Position numbers and translations under genes: made by a program. Shown here one piece after another: positions 8,646-17,814 of a DNA stretch of 64,000 nucleotides. Numbering within the stretch: the first letter of the stretch is position 1; each line of letters begins with the position of its first letter. The DNA comes from Alkalibacterium pelagium (lineage in GTDB: Bacteria; Bacillota; Bacilli; Lactobacillales; Carnobacteriaceae_A): contig NZ_FNZU01000005.1 in NCBI RefSeq assembly GCF_900109325.1, forward strand, positions 124,001-188,000, in the 5' to 3' direction. Below the pieces are notes generated by a model. The model was not told the origin of the DNA, ran no database searches, and saw nothing but the letters and a program-made list of their open reading frames with translations.

Positions 8646-9308
8646 TTAGTCCTGATTGGCCTTTTCGAGGATCGTGTCCAGATCCAGGTCGGCCGTACTT
8701 TCAACTGCGTAATCCGCTTCTTTCATCGCATCTCTGGATCCGACTCCGACAGAAAACATATGTGCTGCATTAATCGATTCTATCCCTGCTTCGGCATCCT
8801 CAAGACCAACACATTCTTCAGGTTTTAGGTTCAGCATGTCGGCTCCTTTGACAAAAATCTCAGGATCGGGTTTTCCCGCTTTAAGTGACGCAGGGTCTAC
8901 GATTCCATCAAATAGATCCATAATTTCCAGGCTTTCCATAATAGCCGGCCCATTCTTACTCGCTGAGGCCAGAACCATACCCAGATTTTTCTCTTTCGCT
9001 TCTTTCAATAGCGTATCAACACCCGGAAGCAAGTCATCTGGTGTGATTTCCTTGATGTAAGTCTTATATTCTTCATTCTTCTGCGTAGCCAGTTCCTCTT
9101 TTTCCGCTTCTGTGTACGCCTCTTCTTTCCCTCCGTGCTTGAGAATCAGTTCCAATGACTCCATGCGGCTGATGCCTTTCAGTTGTTCGTTAAATTCTCT
9201 GTCAATCTCTATGCCGATCTTTTCAGCCAGACTTTTCCACGCCAGAAAATGGTATTCTGCTGTATCTGTAATGACACCGTCTAAATCAAAAATCAAACCT
9301 TTAATCAT
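8646..9308 (-). CDS. pgmB: Beta-phosphoglucomutase
   Basis: This 220-residue HAD-superfamily protein converts beta-glucose 1-phosphate, the product of inverting maltose phosphorylase, to glucose 6-phosphate. Motif I is FDLDGVITDT (residues 6-15, nucleophile Asp8, acid/base Asp10). The cap-domain segment contains KGISRMESLELIL, motif II is VLASASKN, and motif IV is GLEDAEAGIESINAA (about 160-175). Length and cap are typical for bacterial beta-PGM. It lies just downstream of the GH65 phosphorylase and 11 bp before the glucosidase gene, which completes the phosphorolytic route. AGGAGG precedes the ATG. Confidence 0.93.
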   Translation of the reverse strand: MIKGLIFDLDGVITDTAEYHFLAWKSLAEKIGIEIDREFNEQLKGISRMESLELILKHGGKEEAYTEAEKEELATQKNEEYKTYIKEITPDDLLPGVDTLLKEAKEKNLGMVLASASKNGPAIMESLEIMDLFDGIVDPASLKAGKPDPEIFVKGADMLNLKPEECVGLEDAEAGIESINAAHMFSVGVGSRDAMKEADYAVESTADLDLDTILEKANQD

Positions 9309-9388
9309 GTCAATTCCTCCTGTTTATTATATAAATGGACTAGTTTTCGCCCGGCGATAACTGACGACCCAATGATTGTAATGGGCTT

Positions 9389-9501
9389 AAAAGCCGTCCA
9401 GGCGGCTTTTTCTATTTTGGATAAGCTCTTCCCTACCAAAATAGGTTTGGTAGCAAACTTAGACTAAATCTCAGTCCGAGTACCTGTGCTTGCAGGCACC
9501 C
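9389..9501. other. Structured intergenic leader between the GH65 gene and pgmB
   Basis: The stretch contains a perfect 8-bp hairpin CTACCAAA/TTTGGTAG (9433-9453, 5-nt loop), a perfect 8-bp hairpin AAAAGCCG/CGGCTTTT (9389-9410, 6-nt loop), and weaker pairings at 9461-9480 and 9486-9500. On the minus strand it follows the GH65 terminator and precedes pgmB by about 80 nt. The 9389-9410 stem is followed by U-rich sequence only on the plus strand. It may be an attenuator/leader RNA or just stacked terminators. I do not recognise a known riboswitch. Confidence 0.4.
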
Positions 9502-9510
9502 CTCACTAAA

Positions 9511-9537
9511 AAAGAAGGGGGAGAAGCCTCCCCCCTT
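9511..9537 (-). terminator. Terminator after the GH65 gene
   Basis: A G-rich arm and its C-rich partner (about 9514-9537) form a stem of roughly 9 bp followed on the minus strand by CTTTTTT. It may be partial, since the same-strand pgmB gene follows. Confidence 0.7.
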
Positions 9538-9550
9538 TACTTTACTGCAA

Positions 9551-11821
9551 TTATTTTTCTATCGCATGCGACAGCGTTCCGTCAAGCGTGACCTCTTTGC
9601 CGTAAAGTGTGAAGGTCAGCGCCTCCCCTTCTTGAAGAGAAAATTCGACCTCGTCAGCAGTCACGTGTACAGCAATCAGACGTCCGCGGTACTTGAGCTT
9701 GAACTGATAGCCATCCCACTGCGTCGGGCAATATGGTTCGAAGGACAGATGCCCCTCAAGGGTACGCATGCCTGCAAAGCCGTGAACGATCGACAGCCAG
9801 CCGCCGCTCATTGACGTAATGTGCAGACCGTCTTCCGTATCATTGTTGTAGTTGTCCAGATCCAGTCGGGCCGTACGCTCGTACATTTCGAAAGCTTTTT
9901 CCTTTTTGCCCAGCTCGGATGCCAGAATCGAGTGTACAAGAGGAGACAGTGAAGACTCATGGACCGTCATCGGCTCATAGAAATCAAAGTTCTTTTCTTT
10001 CTCTTCCTGAGTGAACTCATGATTCAGGAAATACATCCCTTGAAGCACATCGGCCTGCTTGATGAACGGCGAACGCAGAATCTTGTCCCATGACCAGTTC
10101 TGGTTGATCGGACGTTCTTCCGGTTTCAGTGAATCTACCGGTCGCAGATCCTTGTCTAGGAATGTATCGTGCTGAACGAAAATTCCAAGCTCTTCATCCT
10201 CAGGAAAGTACATATGCTCGACAATATCCGCCCACTTGTCGGTCTCGCCAGGTTCAAGAGCCAGAGCACTTAAGCGGTCTTTGGATGCTTTCTCCAGAGA
10301 CTGCATCGTATAGCGAAGTGTCCAGGCTGCCATCGTGTTGGTGTACCAGTTGTTGTTGACGTTGTTTTCATATTCGTTAGGTCCCGTTACGCCATGGATC
10401 ATATACTGCTTGTTACGCTCGGAATAGTGGACACGGTCAGCCCAGAATCGGGAAATGCCCACAAGGACATCCAGACCCTTATCCAGCAGGTAGGACTCGT
10501 CCCCGAAGTAAGTGGAGTAATTATAGATCGCATGAGCAATCGCTCCGTTCCGGTGAATTTCTTCAAACGTGATTTCCCATTCATTGTGACATTCGATACC
10601 TGTAAAAGTCACCATCGGGTAAAGGGCACCTTTCAGTCCCTGTTTCTGTGCATTGATGTGGGCCTGTTCGAGCTGATTGTGTCTATATACGAGAAGCTGT
10701 CTGGAAATTTCTTCATCCGTGATCGAAAGGTACATCGGCAGGATACAGGATTCAGTATCCCAGTAGGTCGCCCCGCCGTATTTCTCTCCAGTAAAGCCCT
10801 TAGGTCCGACATTAAGACGCGGGTCTTCCCCGTAGTAAGTCGAAAACAGCTGGAAGATGTTGAAACGGACCCCTTGCTGACTGGCCTCGTCCCCTTGGAT
10901 CATGACATCAGCATTTTTCCAGCGCTGTGCCCATTCCTCTACATGAGCCTCTTTCAAGCTCGCATAACCTTTATCCATTGCTTCAGCAACAATGCGTTCA
11001 GCAGCATCGACCTGATCAGATTCTTCCACATCACGACTTGTAATGACAGAAACCAGCTTAGTCAAGGACACTGATTCGCCTTCAGCCAGCTGACCGGTTA
11101 CATGCTCTTCCACCTTCATGTCAGAGTCCGCTGCTGATTCAGATGTCAGGCCTTCCGTCAGATTCGCCATCATCATGGTCACGGTGAATCGGTCCGTTCC
11201 GAAATTGTTTTCGATCGTCTTTGTAGTCAGATAAGGATGCGGGGAAAGTCCGCGATTTCTTTCCAGCCAGAATACCTCGTCATAGTTACTGTCTTCATTC
11301 ACCACATCACCATCCAGATGAGGAATCAGTTCAATTGATGCCTCGCCTTTTTGACTGGTCGCTTCTACATGAATGACGGCCAGCTCTTTAGTAGACGCAC
11401 TCACAAAGCGTGAGAAAGTAAAGGCAATTGCCTTTCCGTCCTTTTCCCATACGAAGGACCGGTTCAAGATTCCTTCTTTCATATCCAGTTCAAGCGTATA
11501 GTCCCTGACTTCATCAACAGCCAGGTCCATTTTGTGTCCATCGATCAGCACAGTAACTGGAATAAAATTAGTCGCGTTGATCACTTTCCCGAAATACTCC
11601 GGGTAGCCGATTTTCCACCAGCCGACCCGGGTCTTGTCAGGATACCAGACTCCAGCTAAATACGTTCCAATATGAGTATCTCCGGAGTAGCCTTCTTCAA
11701 AGTTTCCGCGAAGCCCCATGTAGCCATTCCCAATCGAGGTCAGGCTTTCCTGTACGCGCTTCTTTTCACTCACATCTGTAGAAATGACCTTCCACGGGTC
11801 CACCTTTGCAATACGTTCCAT
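9551..11821 (-). CDS. GH65 maltose phosphorylase
   Basis: This 756-residue glycoside hydrolase family 65 protein has the usual length for maltose phosphorylase. The order is an N-terminal beta-sandwich (about 1-270), a linker, an (alpha/alpha)6 barrel (about 325-690) and a small C-terminal beta domain. Barrel motifs include GGATYWDTE near 363 and the catalytic segment [18 protein letters not shown] near 480, whose Glu is the general acid. It splits maltose with phosphate into glucose and beta-glucose 1-phosphate, saving ATP. Adjacent pgmB supports this over trehalose or kojibiose phosphorylase, which share the fold. It starts 37 bp after the neopullulanase gene, in the same operon, and is cytoplasmic. 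Confidence 0.9.
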   Translation of the reverse strand: MERIAKVDPWKVISTDVSEKKRVQESLTSIGNGYMGLRGNFEEGYSGDTHIGTYLAGVWYPDKTRVGWWKIGYPEYFGKVINATNFIPVTVLIDGHKMDLAVDEVRDYTLELDMKEGILNRSFVWEKDGKAIAFTFSRFVSASTKELAVIHVEATSQKGEASIELIPHLDGDVVNEDSNYDEVFWLERNRGLSPHPYLTTKTIENNFGTDRFTVTMMMANLTEGLTSESAADSDMKVEEHVTGQLAEGESVSLTKLVSVITSRDVEESDQVDAAERIVAEAMDKGYASLKEAHVEEWAQRWKNADVMIQGDEASQQGVRFNIFQLFSTYYGEDPRLNVGPKGFTGEKYGGATYWDTESCILPMYLSITDEEISRQLLVYRHNQLEQAHINAQKQGLKGALYPMVTFTGIECHNEWEITFEEIHRNGAIAHAIYNYSTYFGDESYLLDKGLDVLVGISRFWADRVHYSERNKQYMIHGVTGPNEYENNVNNNWYTNTMAAWTLRYTMQSLEKASKDRLSALALEPGETDKWADIVEHMYFPEDEELGIFVQHDTFLDKDLRPVDSLKPEERPINQNWSWDKILRSPFIKQADVLQGMYFLNHEFTQEEKEKNFDFYEPMTVHESSLSPLVHSILASELGKKEKAFEMYERTARLDLDNYNNDTEDGLHITSMSGGWLSIVHGFAGMRTLEGHLSFEPYCPTQWDGYQFKLKYRGRLIAVHVTADEVEFSLQEGEALTFTLYGKEVTLDGTLSHAIEK

Positions 11822-11858
11822 ACATTACACGTCCAATCCTAGTCATTTATAATTTTGT

Positions 11859-13733
11859 CTATTTTTTTATCGCTTCCAGCAGGACCTTGCGTTTTTTGGC
11901 ACGGTCACGTTTTTTCATCATGCGTTCCTTACGCTCTTCTTCATTGTCTTCATAATAAAAAACTGAAAAGCCATTATGGCTGAGCAGTGTTTCATCCCCG
12001 TCAGCAATATCATTCAGATGGAAAACTTTCTTAGCACCACGAGGGATCAGCGGCAGGAAAGCTTCCTCTTCATCCTGATTGAAGAAGAAAAGCAGCTCTC
12101 TGTTACCCAGTTTACGCTTGAATCCGAGGAATTGTTCATCATCTCTTACATCATGCCACTCTGTTTCACCGGAAATGAGAATATCCGAATACGTTTTACG
12201 GAAATGAATCAGTTCTTTAGTGAAAGCCAGCATATCGTGATCCTGTTTGTCCTCATCCCAGATCATGCACTTGCGGCAGTCCGGATCCATTCCCCCATCC
12301 ATACCGATTTCTGTGCCATAATACATGCAGGGTGCTCCCGGTTGTGCATAAAGAAAAGCCATGGCTGATTTCACCAGATTCTTGTCATTGCCTGCTTTTG
12401 TCAAGACACGTGGTGTATCGTGGGAATCCAGCAGGTTGAACATGACTTCCGTTGTCTGCTGGCGGTAAAGCATCAGCTGACTGTTCAGACCGGATACCAG
12501 TCTAGTCGGTGACAGAAACTTCTTGAAGAAGTAGTTCTCGATCGTATCGGTAAAGGCGTAGTTCATTACTGCATGAAACTCATCACCGTTCAGCCAGTTC
12601 TGAGAGGAGTGCCAGATTTCTCCTAGAATATACAGATCGTCTTTGATTGCCGTCGTTTCTTTGAAGAATCGTTTCCAGAAGAAGTGATCGACTTCGTTAG
12701 CGACATCCAGACGCCAGGCATCGATATCAAATTCCTTGATCCAGTAAGTGGCAATATCCAGCAGATACTCCTGTACATCAGGATTGGCCGTATTCAATTT
12801 AGGCATATGTCCAGTAAATGCGAAGGTATCGTAATTGACGCGGCCGACATTTTCCAGCGCTTCGGTGCTCAAGCCTGCGACGTCATCGACTGGGAAAGAA
12901 TGAATATAGAACCAGTCTTTGTATCTGGACTGATCCTGATTTTCAAGGACATCCAGCCACTGAGGAGAATGAATTCCCACATGATTGAATACCGCATCAA
13001 TCATGATTCGAATGCCTCGGCTGTGCGCTTCTTCCACGACTTTCTTAAATAAAGCTTTGTCCCCAAAATCAGGATCAATTTCCTTGTAGTCGATTGTGTC
13101 GTATTTGTGATTCGAATGGGCTTTGAAAATCGGTGTGAAGTAAATGCCGTTGATGCCCAGGTCTTCCAGATAATCCATATTATCGAGAACGCCCTGCAGA
13201 TCTCCCCCGTAAAAGTCGTCTCGTGACGGGTGCTCCTTGCTTCCCCATGGCAGCACGCCTTCAGGATCATTGGCTTGATTCCCATTGGCAAAACGTTCCG
13301 GGAAAATCTGATACCAGACCGTTTCGCTCGCCCACTGAGGGGCGCGGAACGCATCAATTTCATGGATATAAGGTACTCTGAAATAGAAGTTCATCTGGCT
13401 CAGGAAAATCTCCTCGAAAGGATAGACGCCCTGATCGGAATAGAAAATCTCGATCCCATCTTTACCGATGACTCTGAATCCGTATGCCATTCGTTTAGTC
13501 GGTTCGTGTGTATCGATCATCCAGTAGTCATGCATGTTCGTTGAAGCAACTTTCTTCATTTCCTTCCCGTTCATGAACCACTTTTCCTGTTCCAGTGCAT
13601 AGGGATCGCCGCTCAGCAGTTCAACGGACTGCACATCCTTCGCTTTTGTCCGGATTCGGATGTGATAATGCCCACGTTCATAAAGATAAGCGTATTCGCT
13701 CTCGGCACGGTGATAAATTGCAGCTGTGTCCAT
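11859..13733 (-). CDS. Neopullulanase/maltogenic amylase-type GH13 enzyme (CBM34 + GH13)
   Basis: This 624-residue cytoplasmic enzyme has an N-terminal CBM34 beta-sandwich (1 to about 125), which makes the dimer in this subfamily. A GH13_20 catalytic barrel follows: FERFANG..., DAVFNHVG near 257, DAWRLDVANEVDH (nucleophile Asp near 345), LGEIWH (Glu near 374) and LLDSHDTPR (Asp near 440). A C-terminal beta domain ends in an unusually basic tail (KERMMKKRDRAKKRK). There is no signal peptide. It hydrolyses imported maltodextrins, cyclodextrins or pullulan fragments to maltose for the phosphorylase. It is the first gene of the operon, with a MalR-type operator and a strong cre upstream. Confidence 0.9.
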   Translation of the reverse strand: MDTAAIYHRAESEYAYLYERGHYHIRIRTKAKDVQSVELLSGDPYALEQEKWFMNGKEMKKVASTNMHDYWMIDTHEPTKRMAYGFRVIGKDGIEIFYSDQGVYPFEEIFLSQMNFYFRVPYIHEIDAFRAPQWASETVWYQIFPERFANGNQANDPEGVLPWGSKEHPSRDDFYGGDLQGVLDNMDYLEDLGINGIYFTPIFKAHSNHKYDTIDYKEIDPDFGDKALFKKVVEEAHSRGIRIMIDAVFNHVGIHSPQWLDVLENQDQSRYKDWFYIHSFPVDDVAGLSTEALENVGRVNYDTFAFTGHMPKLNTANPDVQEYLLDIATYWIKEFDIDAWRLDVANEVDHFFWKRFFKETTAIKDDLYILGEIWHSSQNWLNGDEFHAVMNYAFTDTIENYFFKKFLSPTRLVSGLNSQLMLYRQQTTEVMFNLLDSHDTPRVLTKAGNDKNLVKSAMAFLYAQPGAPCMYYGTEIGMDGGMDPDCRKCMIWDEDKQDHDMLAFTKELIHFRKTYSDILISGETEWHDVRDDEQFLGFKRKLGNRELLFFFNQDEEEAFLPLIPRGAKKVFHLNDIADGDETLLSHNGFSVFYYEDNEEERKERMMKKRDRAKKRKVLLEAIKK

Positions 13734-13780
13734 ATTAAAGTCTCCTTTTAACTAGTGCGTTTCTGATTAATTGAGTCGCT

Positions 13781-13794
13781 CGTTCCCGCTTTCG
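13781..13794. promoter_or_regulatory. Weak cre-like site downstream of the neopullulanase promoter
   Basis: CGTTCCCGCTTTCG shows the central CG and half-site CTTTC of a cre, with about three mismatches. It begins 19 bp past the -10 box. It is weaker than the site at 13871. Confidence 0.3.
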
Positions 13795-13812
13795 TGAAGC
13801 GGTTCCATCTTG

Positions 13813-13840
13813 ATTCTAGCATCCACAGGTAAATATACAA
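13813..13840 (-). promoter_or_regulatory. Promoter of the neopullulanase operon
   Basis: On the minus strand, TTGTAT (13835-13840) and TAGAAT (13813-13818) have a 16-bp spacer. The promoter is about 80 bp upstream of the start codon. Confidence 0.6.
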
Positions 13841-13852
13841 GCAGTTTTAAAG

Positions 13853-13866
13853 TGTTATCGGTAACA
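13853..13866. promoter_or_regulatory. LacI-type (MalR) operator upstream of the neopullulanase promoter
   Basis: TGTTATCGGTAACA is a palindrome with a central CG and perfect TGTTA/TAACA arms. It lies 12 bp upstream of the -35 hexamer, the same distance as at malE, so both operons are likely governed by the LacI-family protein encoded at 16696-17652. Confidence 0.7.
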
Positions 13867-13870
13867 GAAA

Positions 13871-13884
13871 TCAAAGCGCTGACA
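13871..13884. promoter_or_regulatory. cre site upstream of the neopullulanase operon
   Basis: TCAAAGCGCTGACA matches the CcpA consensus TGWAANCGNTNWCA with one mismatch (position 2). It is only 4 bp from the MalR-type operator, so CcpA and MalR may compete or cooperate there. Confidence 0.6.
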
Positions 13885-13916
13885 TCTGTCCAATTATAGC
13901 GTCCGGAAAAATAAAA

Positions 13917-13967
13917 AACCTGAGAATCCTAGTCTCTCATTCGATTGATAGACCTACTCCTCAGGTT
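13917..13967 (-). terminator. Terminator after the iron-type dehydrogenase gene
   Basis: AACCTGAG (13917-13924) pairs with CTCAGGTT (13960-13967) around a partly paired 35-nt interior. The minus strand then reads TTTTTATTTTT. Confidence 0.7.
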
Positions 13968-14031
13968 CACGCTATTCAGTTGATACGATATCTGCTATTT
14001 AATCTAATTTTATATAAAATGGCCGACAGGT

Positions 14032-15153
14032 TCAAATTCCCTGTCCTGATGCTGTCTGTTCGTTAAATAACTCATTATTTTCAATAGCTTCCGCCAAGCT
14101 GTCTTCTGTAACCGGGTAAGGAAGCACATGGATACCTGGATCATGTTCAAGGGTGAGCGCCGCAAGTTTTCGGTAAAGTTTTTTTCCTCCAGCAAGTCCC
14201 AGTTTATTGAGTGATACCGGCAGGCCCAGCTGATTGAGCAGGCGGGAAACAGCCGACTGTTCGTCGACCTTGCCGTCCAGAGCCAGCTGGACCATGATGC
14301 CATAGGCTACTTTCTCCCCGTGAAGCAGGTGGTGTGTTTCTGGAAAGAATGTCAGGCCGTCATGAATCGCATGTGCAGCGGTCGTCCGTGCCAGTTCATC
14401 GCCGAAACCACCAACGAGTCCGCTGGTCATGATGATCGTCTCTATCGCTTTTATAAAGGCATCGCTAAGCTTATTCTGTTTCGCATCAACCACAGCCTGA
14501 AGCCCGTGTGTCTCTATCACTTTTCGGCACAAGCCAGCCGTCATATAAGCCAGTTCGAGTGCAGTTGAATCATGTTCAGGCAGCGACAAATTCGGCTCAG
14601 ATTCATACCACTTGGCAAGTGTGTCTCCCAAACCAGCTGTCAGGTAACGAACCGGTGCATCGATAATGATCAGCGGATCGACCAGCAGAAGAGATACCTG
14701 ACGGTGATGAAAGTCATATCGGATAAATTCTCCTTCCGGGGTGTACATCACACTCAGAGGTGTCCATGGTGCACAGTTACTGGCCAGAGTCGGAATCAGG
14801 ACCGAGTAGACCCCTGACAATTGAGCGGCGACATACTTGACCGTATCCATGATCTTTCCACCGCCAACACCGATGATAAGATCGGCCCGCTCACTCGCCG
14901 CCTGATTCTTCAGCCTTTCCACTTCTTCATCGCTGCATTCGCCCTGAAAGGCACTGAAAGTCAGTTCTTCATATGAGGTCTCTTCGAGAAGGACGATCAG
15001 CTTGGGCCTGACTTTCGACCAGGATATTTTCCCGTGAACCACAAGAATACGTTTGAACCCCCGCTCCTCAATATATTCCTTTAAATCATCCAGGATACCC
15101 GGCGCACACTTGTACGCTTCCGGTCCCGGTCTGACAGTCAGCTGCTCCTTCAC
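14032..15153 (-). CDS. Iron-containing alcohol dehydrogenase family protein, glycerol dehydrogenase-like
   Basis: This 373-residue protein of the GldA/AraM (COG0371) group has an NAD-binding GVGGGKIMDTVKYVA segment (about 95-109), GLGDTLAKWYE (near 175-185) and metal-ligand histidines in AHAIHDGLTFFPETHHLLHGEKVAYG (about 255-280). These fit an NAD(P)-dependent polyol or sn-glycerol 1-phosphate-type dehydrogenase; the exact substrate cannot be read from sequence. It is a single-gene unit with a GGAGGGGG Shine-Dalgarno and its own terminator. It faces the mal operon but shares no obvious regulatory site, so a link to maltodextrin metabolism is not established. Confidence 0.8.
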   Translation of the reverse strand: MKEQLTVRPGPEAYKCAPGILDDLKEYIEERGFKRILVVHGKISWSKVRPKLIVLLEETSYEELTFSAFQGECSDEEVERLKNQAASERADLIIGVGGGKIMDTVKYVAAQLSGVYSVLIPTLASNCAPWTPLSVMYTPEGEFIRYDFHHRQVSLLLVDPLIIIDAPVRYLTAGLGDTLAKWYESEPNLSLPEHDSTALELAYMTAGLCRKVIETHGLQAVVDAKQNKLSDAFIKAIETIIMTSGLVGGFGDELARTTAAHAIHDGLTFFPETHHLLHGEKVAYGIMVQLALDGKVDEQSAVSRLLNQLGLPVSLNKLGLAGGKKLYRKLAALTLEHDPGIHVLPYPVTEDSLAEAIENNELFNEQTASGQGI

Positions 15154-15272
15154 TTCTTTTCCCCCTCCAGCGGTTGTTCACAACAGTTCTTTTCTAATCG
15201 TTTTTTAATATTTTGATAGTTTACCAATCCTCGTTTACCCTGTCAACACTACGTGCCCAGTTTGAAAAAAAA

Positions 15273-15303
15273 AGACAAGCCGGATTAAGATATCGGCTTG
15301 TCT
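15273..15303 (-). terminator. Terminator after the lipoprotein gene at 15344
   Basis: The 10-bp stem AGACAAGCCG/CGGCTTGTCT has an 11-nt loop and is followed on the minus strand by a T-run of about nine. Confidence 0.85.
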
Positions 15304-15343
15304 AAAATATATCAATATTGCAGTCACTTCAGTCAGGTTAGTA

Positions 15344-15988
15344 TCAGTCAAACCTCGCTCTAAGGAGGTAAACAATGTCGTATTCCTCAATCATACTCAA
15401 GTTTCCTTCAACATCTTCATAAAAATCAGGTGGAATCGAGCTTACACTATCAGACCATTCAATTACAGTGCTAGCCAAGACCATATCTTCTTCGGAAATA
15501 GGGACCTTTTCGTTCACTATTGTTTCGCGCAGGGTTATTGGTCCTTCCTCATCAATCATCGAGATATCTTGTATGAAACTTAACCCACCTCCGCCAGACT
15601 CTGCGCCGAGATACATCTTAAAATGCTCTTGCCCCGAATCAGGCGACACCGAACTTGTTGAAAAGATAATCATACCTTCACCTTCAACCTTTGAAGACAT
15701 GCTTGACCCTGAATCATGACTCAACTGTCCATTTTCGTATTTTTCTAACCATACTGTTGCCTCTTCGTACTCCTTAGTCAGATTAAAATTGAATACAAAG
15801 GCATGGTCTGACATAGCATATATCATCGTCTGATCTCTATCAGTCAGCTCAGCCGATGCAATCGTAGAATCACGACTTAAACTCTTACTTGCATTCGCTG
15901 CTCCATCATTATTCCAGCAGGCACTTAATATAAATATTGCAGCTAATATTAGCCCAAAAACTGCCATATGTTTGATTATTTTCACCAT
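15344..15988 (-). CDS. Hypothetical lipoprotein
   Basis: This 214-residue protein has a clear lipoprotein signal: KIIKH, a hydrophobic stretch, then ILSAC with Cys24 as the lipidation site. The remainder is acidic and soluble, with no TM segment and no motif I recognise. It contains alternating short beta-like segments and ends LLRARFD. It stands alone between a dehydrogenase gene and a non-coding hairpin cluster, with its own terminator. It would sit on the outer face of the membrane. Function unknown. Confidence 0.75.
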   Translation of the reverse strand: MVKIIKHMAVFGLILAAIFILSACWNNDGAANASKSLSRDSTIASAELTDRDQTMIYAMSDHAFVFNFNLTKEYEEATVWLEKYENGQLSHDSGSSMSSKVEGEGMIIFSTSSVSPDSGQEHFKMYLGAESGGGGLSFIQDISMIDEEGPITLRETIVNEKVPISEEDMVLASTVIEWSDSVSSIPPDFYEDVEGNLSMIEEYDIVYLLRARFD

Positions 15989-16140
15989 CGTGCATCACCT
16001 GTTTTCCAAATATAGACTAGCTTTAATTTAGCCTTATCATACGCCTTTTCTAGCAAATTTAATAGGATATTTTTTAATTTTATTAAAATAATGAATTTAA
16101 TCGAATTTAACTAGGGTTCCTAGGCACTTCAAGATCGGCT

Positions 16141-16500
16141 GGAAATAGCCACAGCTATTTCCTTTCCACATTAGAGAATTGATCAATTCCTTATTACTTT
16201 TCTGTCCTTCTTGTCATCAATCGATTCTCTTTATAGTTCAGGTAATTCCAAGCTTTCTAAGATGTAACTAGGCCTGCGCCTAGTTATACCTTATTGAAGA
16301 TCTTTTTGTACATACTACAGATAGTCGGAGTCTACTTATAGTTCAGCTCCTATAAAGTAGAAAAAGCTTCTGCTAGAAAGGCTCTAGTTCCACTTTATTT
16401 TTGTAAAGTCTTTATTACTTCCGCTAGAGGGCTTCTCGCTTCACTTTCAGGTCCTACTTTTTTAGGAACTGTAAATAGACTCGCTCTACTTACAGTTCCT
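16141..16500. repeat. Non-coding cluster of five inverted repeats
   Basis: The 640-bp gap 15990-16635 holds no gene, but its middle carries five hairpins: 16141-16162 (9-bp perfect), 16265-16286 (9-bp perfect), 16332-16360 (10-bp with one bulge), 16381-16432 (nested, CTCTAG/CTAGAG outside and ACTTTA/TAAAGT inside) and 16464-16500 (15 of 16 pairs, 5-nt loop). The motif TCTACTTAYAGTTC occurs in direct orientation at 16331-16344 and 16485-16498. The pattern suggests small palindromic repeat elements or an RNA gene. No coding frame survives. Confidence 0.55.
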
Positions 16501-16635
16501 CGTCCATAACAAGAGCTGATCTTCAGCTAAACTGGTTCTAACTAAACTAATCTCCATATCTTCTAGATCCAACTCCATCTAGCTCTCTTCACACCCCCTA
16601 GTCATATCCTGCCCAACAGATTTTTGAACAAAAAA

Positions 16636-16666
16636 AGGACTGAAGCCAGTCGTGCGCTTCAGTCCT
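16636..16666 (-). terminator. Terminator after the LacI-family regulator gene
   Basis: AGGACTGAAG (16636-16645) pairs with CTTCAGTCCT (16657-16666), with an 11-nt loop, followed by TTTTTTTG on the minus strand. Confidence 0.85.
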
Positions 16667-16695
16667 ACCTGTTATTCTCTCATGATTTACTTTAC

Positions 16696-17652
16696 TTAGG
16701 CCCGGTTCCGGGTCGTTCCGCCCAGTTTCAGTTCGGTTTCAAAGAGCTCGTTTCCTTGAGACTTGCCATTTTCTTTCACCTTGTTCAGAACCATTCGGGC
16801 ACAGGCTGCACCCATTTCGGCTGTCGACTGCTTGAGGGTCGTCAGGTGTGGATAGGCGATCTGATCCAGGAACACGCCGTCGTGTCCGATGACGCCATAG
16901 TCGTTGGGAATATCAAATCCCATCTCCTTGATTTCCCGGATAACACCCAGCCCCAAACGGTCGGATGCGCAGAGGAACAGCGTGTTCTTAGGAAAACGAT
17001 CCAGATTCTCCCGGATGAATGCAGCAGAATATCTTGATCGGTTTTCGAGACGGTAGACATTTTTTTCCAGACCATGTGCATCCATGACTTGAGCATAGCC
17101 TTTCTCTCTGGCATGGGCAAAGGGCTGATCGACATCGATACCGATATAGACAATCTTATCGTAGCCATCCTGAATGGCATATTCTGTTGCTTGTTCCATA
17201 CTCTTCTGATTGTTGCTGTCGACAAAATCGTAGCCGATATCATTCTGACCGTAGATCACTGTCGGTTTCTTCAGACTTTCCACCAGTTCCTTATGCTCGT
17301 CACGCATGCCGCAGACGATATAACCGTCGGAATCCCCGATCTGTACGTTTTTGTGAGTGAGAAGCTGAAGGCTGTATGCATACTTATCCAGCTCATTCGC
17401 AATACCAGTCAGCAGAAACATGTAGTACGGTTCAGTGGTATCCATTTCTTCAAGGATAAGCAGTTTAATAATTTGAGTTCGGTTGTTAGCCAATGCTTTG
17501 GCAGCAATATTCGGCCGGTAGTTCAGTTCCTGCATAGCTTCATAGACCAGCTGCTTCAACTCATCGGTCACTTGTTCCGGGTGATTGATGACACGGGAAA
17601 CAGTCATTTTGGAAACATTGGCTTTTTTTGCAACATCATTTAATGTGACCAA
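16696..17652 (-). CDS. malR: LacI-family transcriptional regulator, probable MalR
   Basis: This 318-residue regulator has an N-terminal LacI helix-turn-helix (TLNDVAKKANVSKMTVSRVIN, residues 3-23) with the hinge helix NIAAKALANN near 48-57, then a periplasmic-binding-like sugar-sensing domain. The start is TTG at 17652, chosen because AAAGGAG lies 7 nt upstream and the frame begins exactly at the usual V-T-L. Two LacI-type operators upstream of malE and the neopullulanase gene are its most likely targets. In Lactococcus lactis the LacI-family MalR activates maltose genes, which agrees with the operators lying upstream of the -35 boxes. It is also 450 bp from the GH42 gene, so control of galactoside genes remains possible. 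Confidence 0.78.
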   Translation of the reverse strand: MVTLNDVAKKANVSKMTVSRVINHPEQVTDELKQLVYEAMQELNYRPNIAAKALANNRTQIIKLLILEEMDTTEPYYMFLLTGIANELDKYAYSLQLLTHKNVQIGDSDGYIVCGMRDEHKELVESLKKPTVIYGQNDIGYDFVDSNNQKSMEQATEYAIQDGYDKIVYIGIDVDQPFAHAREKGYAQVMDAHGLEKNVYRLENRSRYSAAFIRENLDRFPKNTLFLCASDRLGLGVIREIKEMGFDIPNDYGVIGHDGVFLDQIAYPHLTTLKQSTAEMGAACARMVLNKVKENGKSQGNELFETELKLGGTTRNRA

Positions 17653-17814
17653 ATGCGTTCTCCTTTCTCTTTCTCAATCTTACTTTTCATCTATTCATCC
17701 TATATTATATCAAGAATCGACACACTCTTTTAGAATAAATTCAATGAAAACTGTGAACTTTCAAGTACAGCCCAATTCATCGCGGATAATCAAACAAAAA
17801 AATAGTTTACATCT

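Noticed and set aside
9389-9501. TPP or purine riboswitch upstream of pgmB
   Set aside because: Some fragments (G-A-C-T-G-A-G-A) recall TPP elements, but the paired core motifs are absent and the downstream gene does not fit.
10394-11074. 226-codon frame on the plus strand
   Set aside because: Antisense to the GH65 phosphorylase barrel; it is a by-product of codon use in the real gene.
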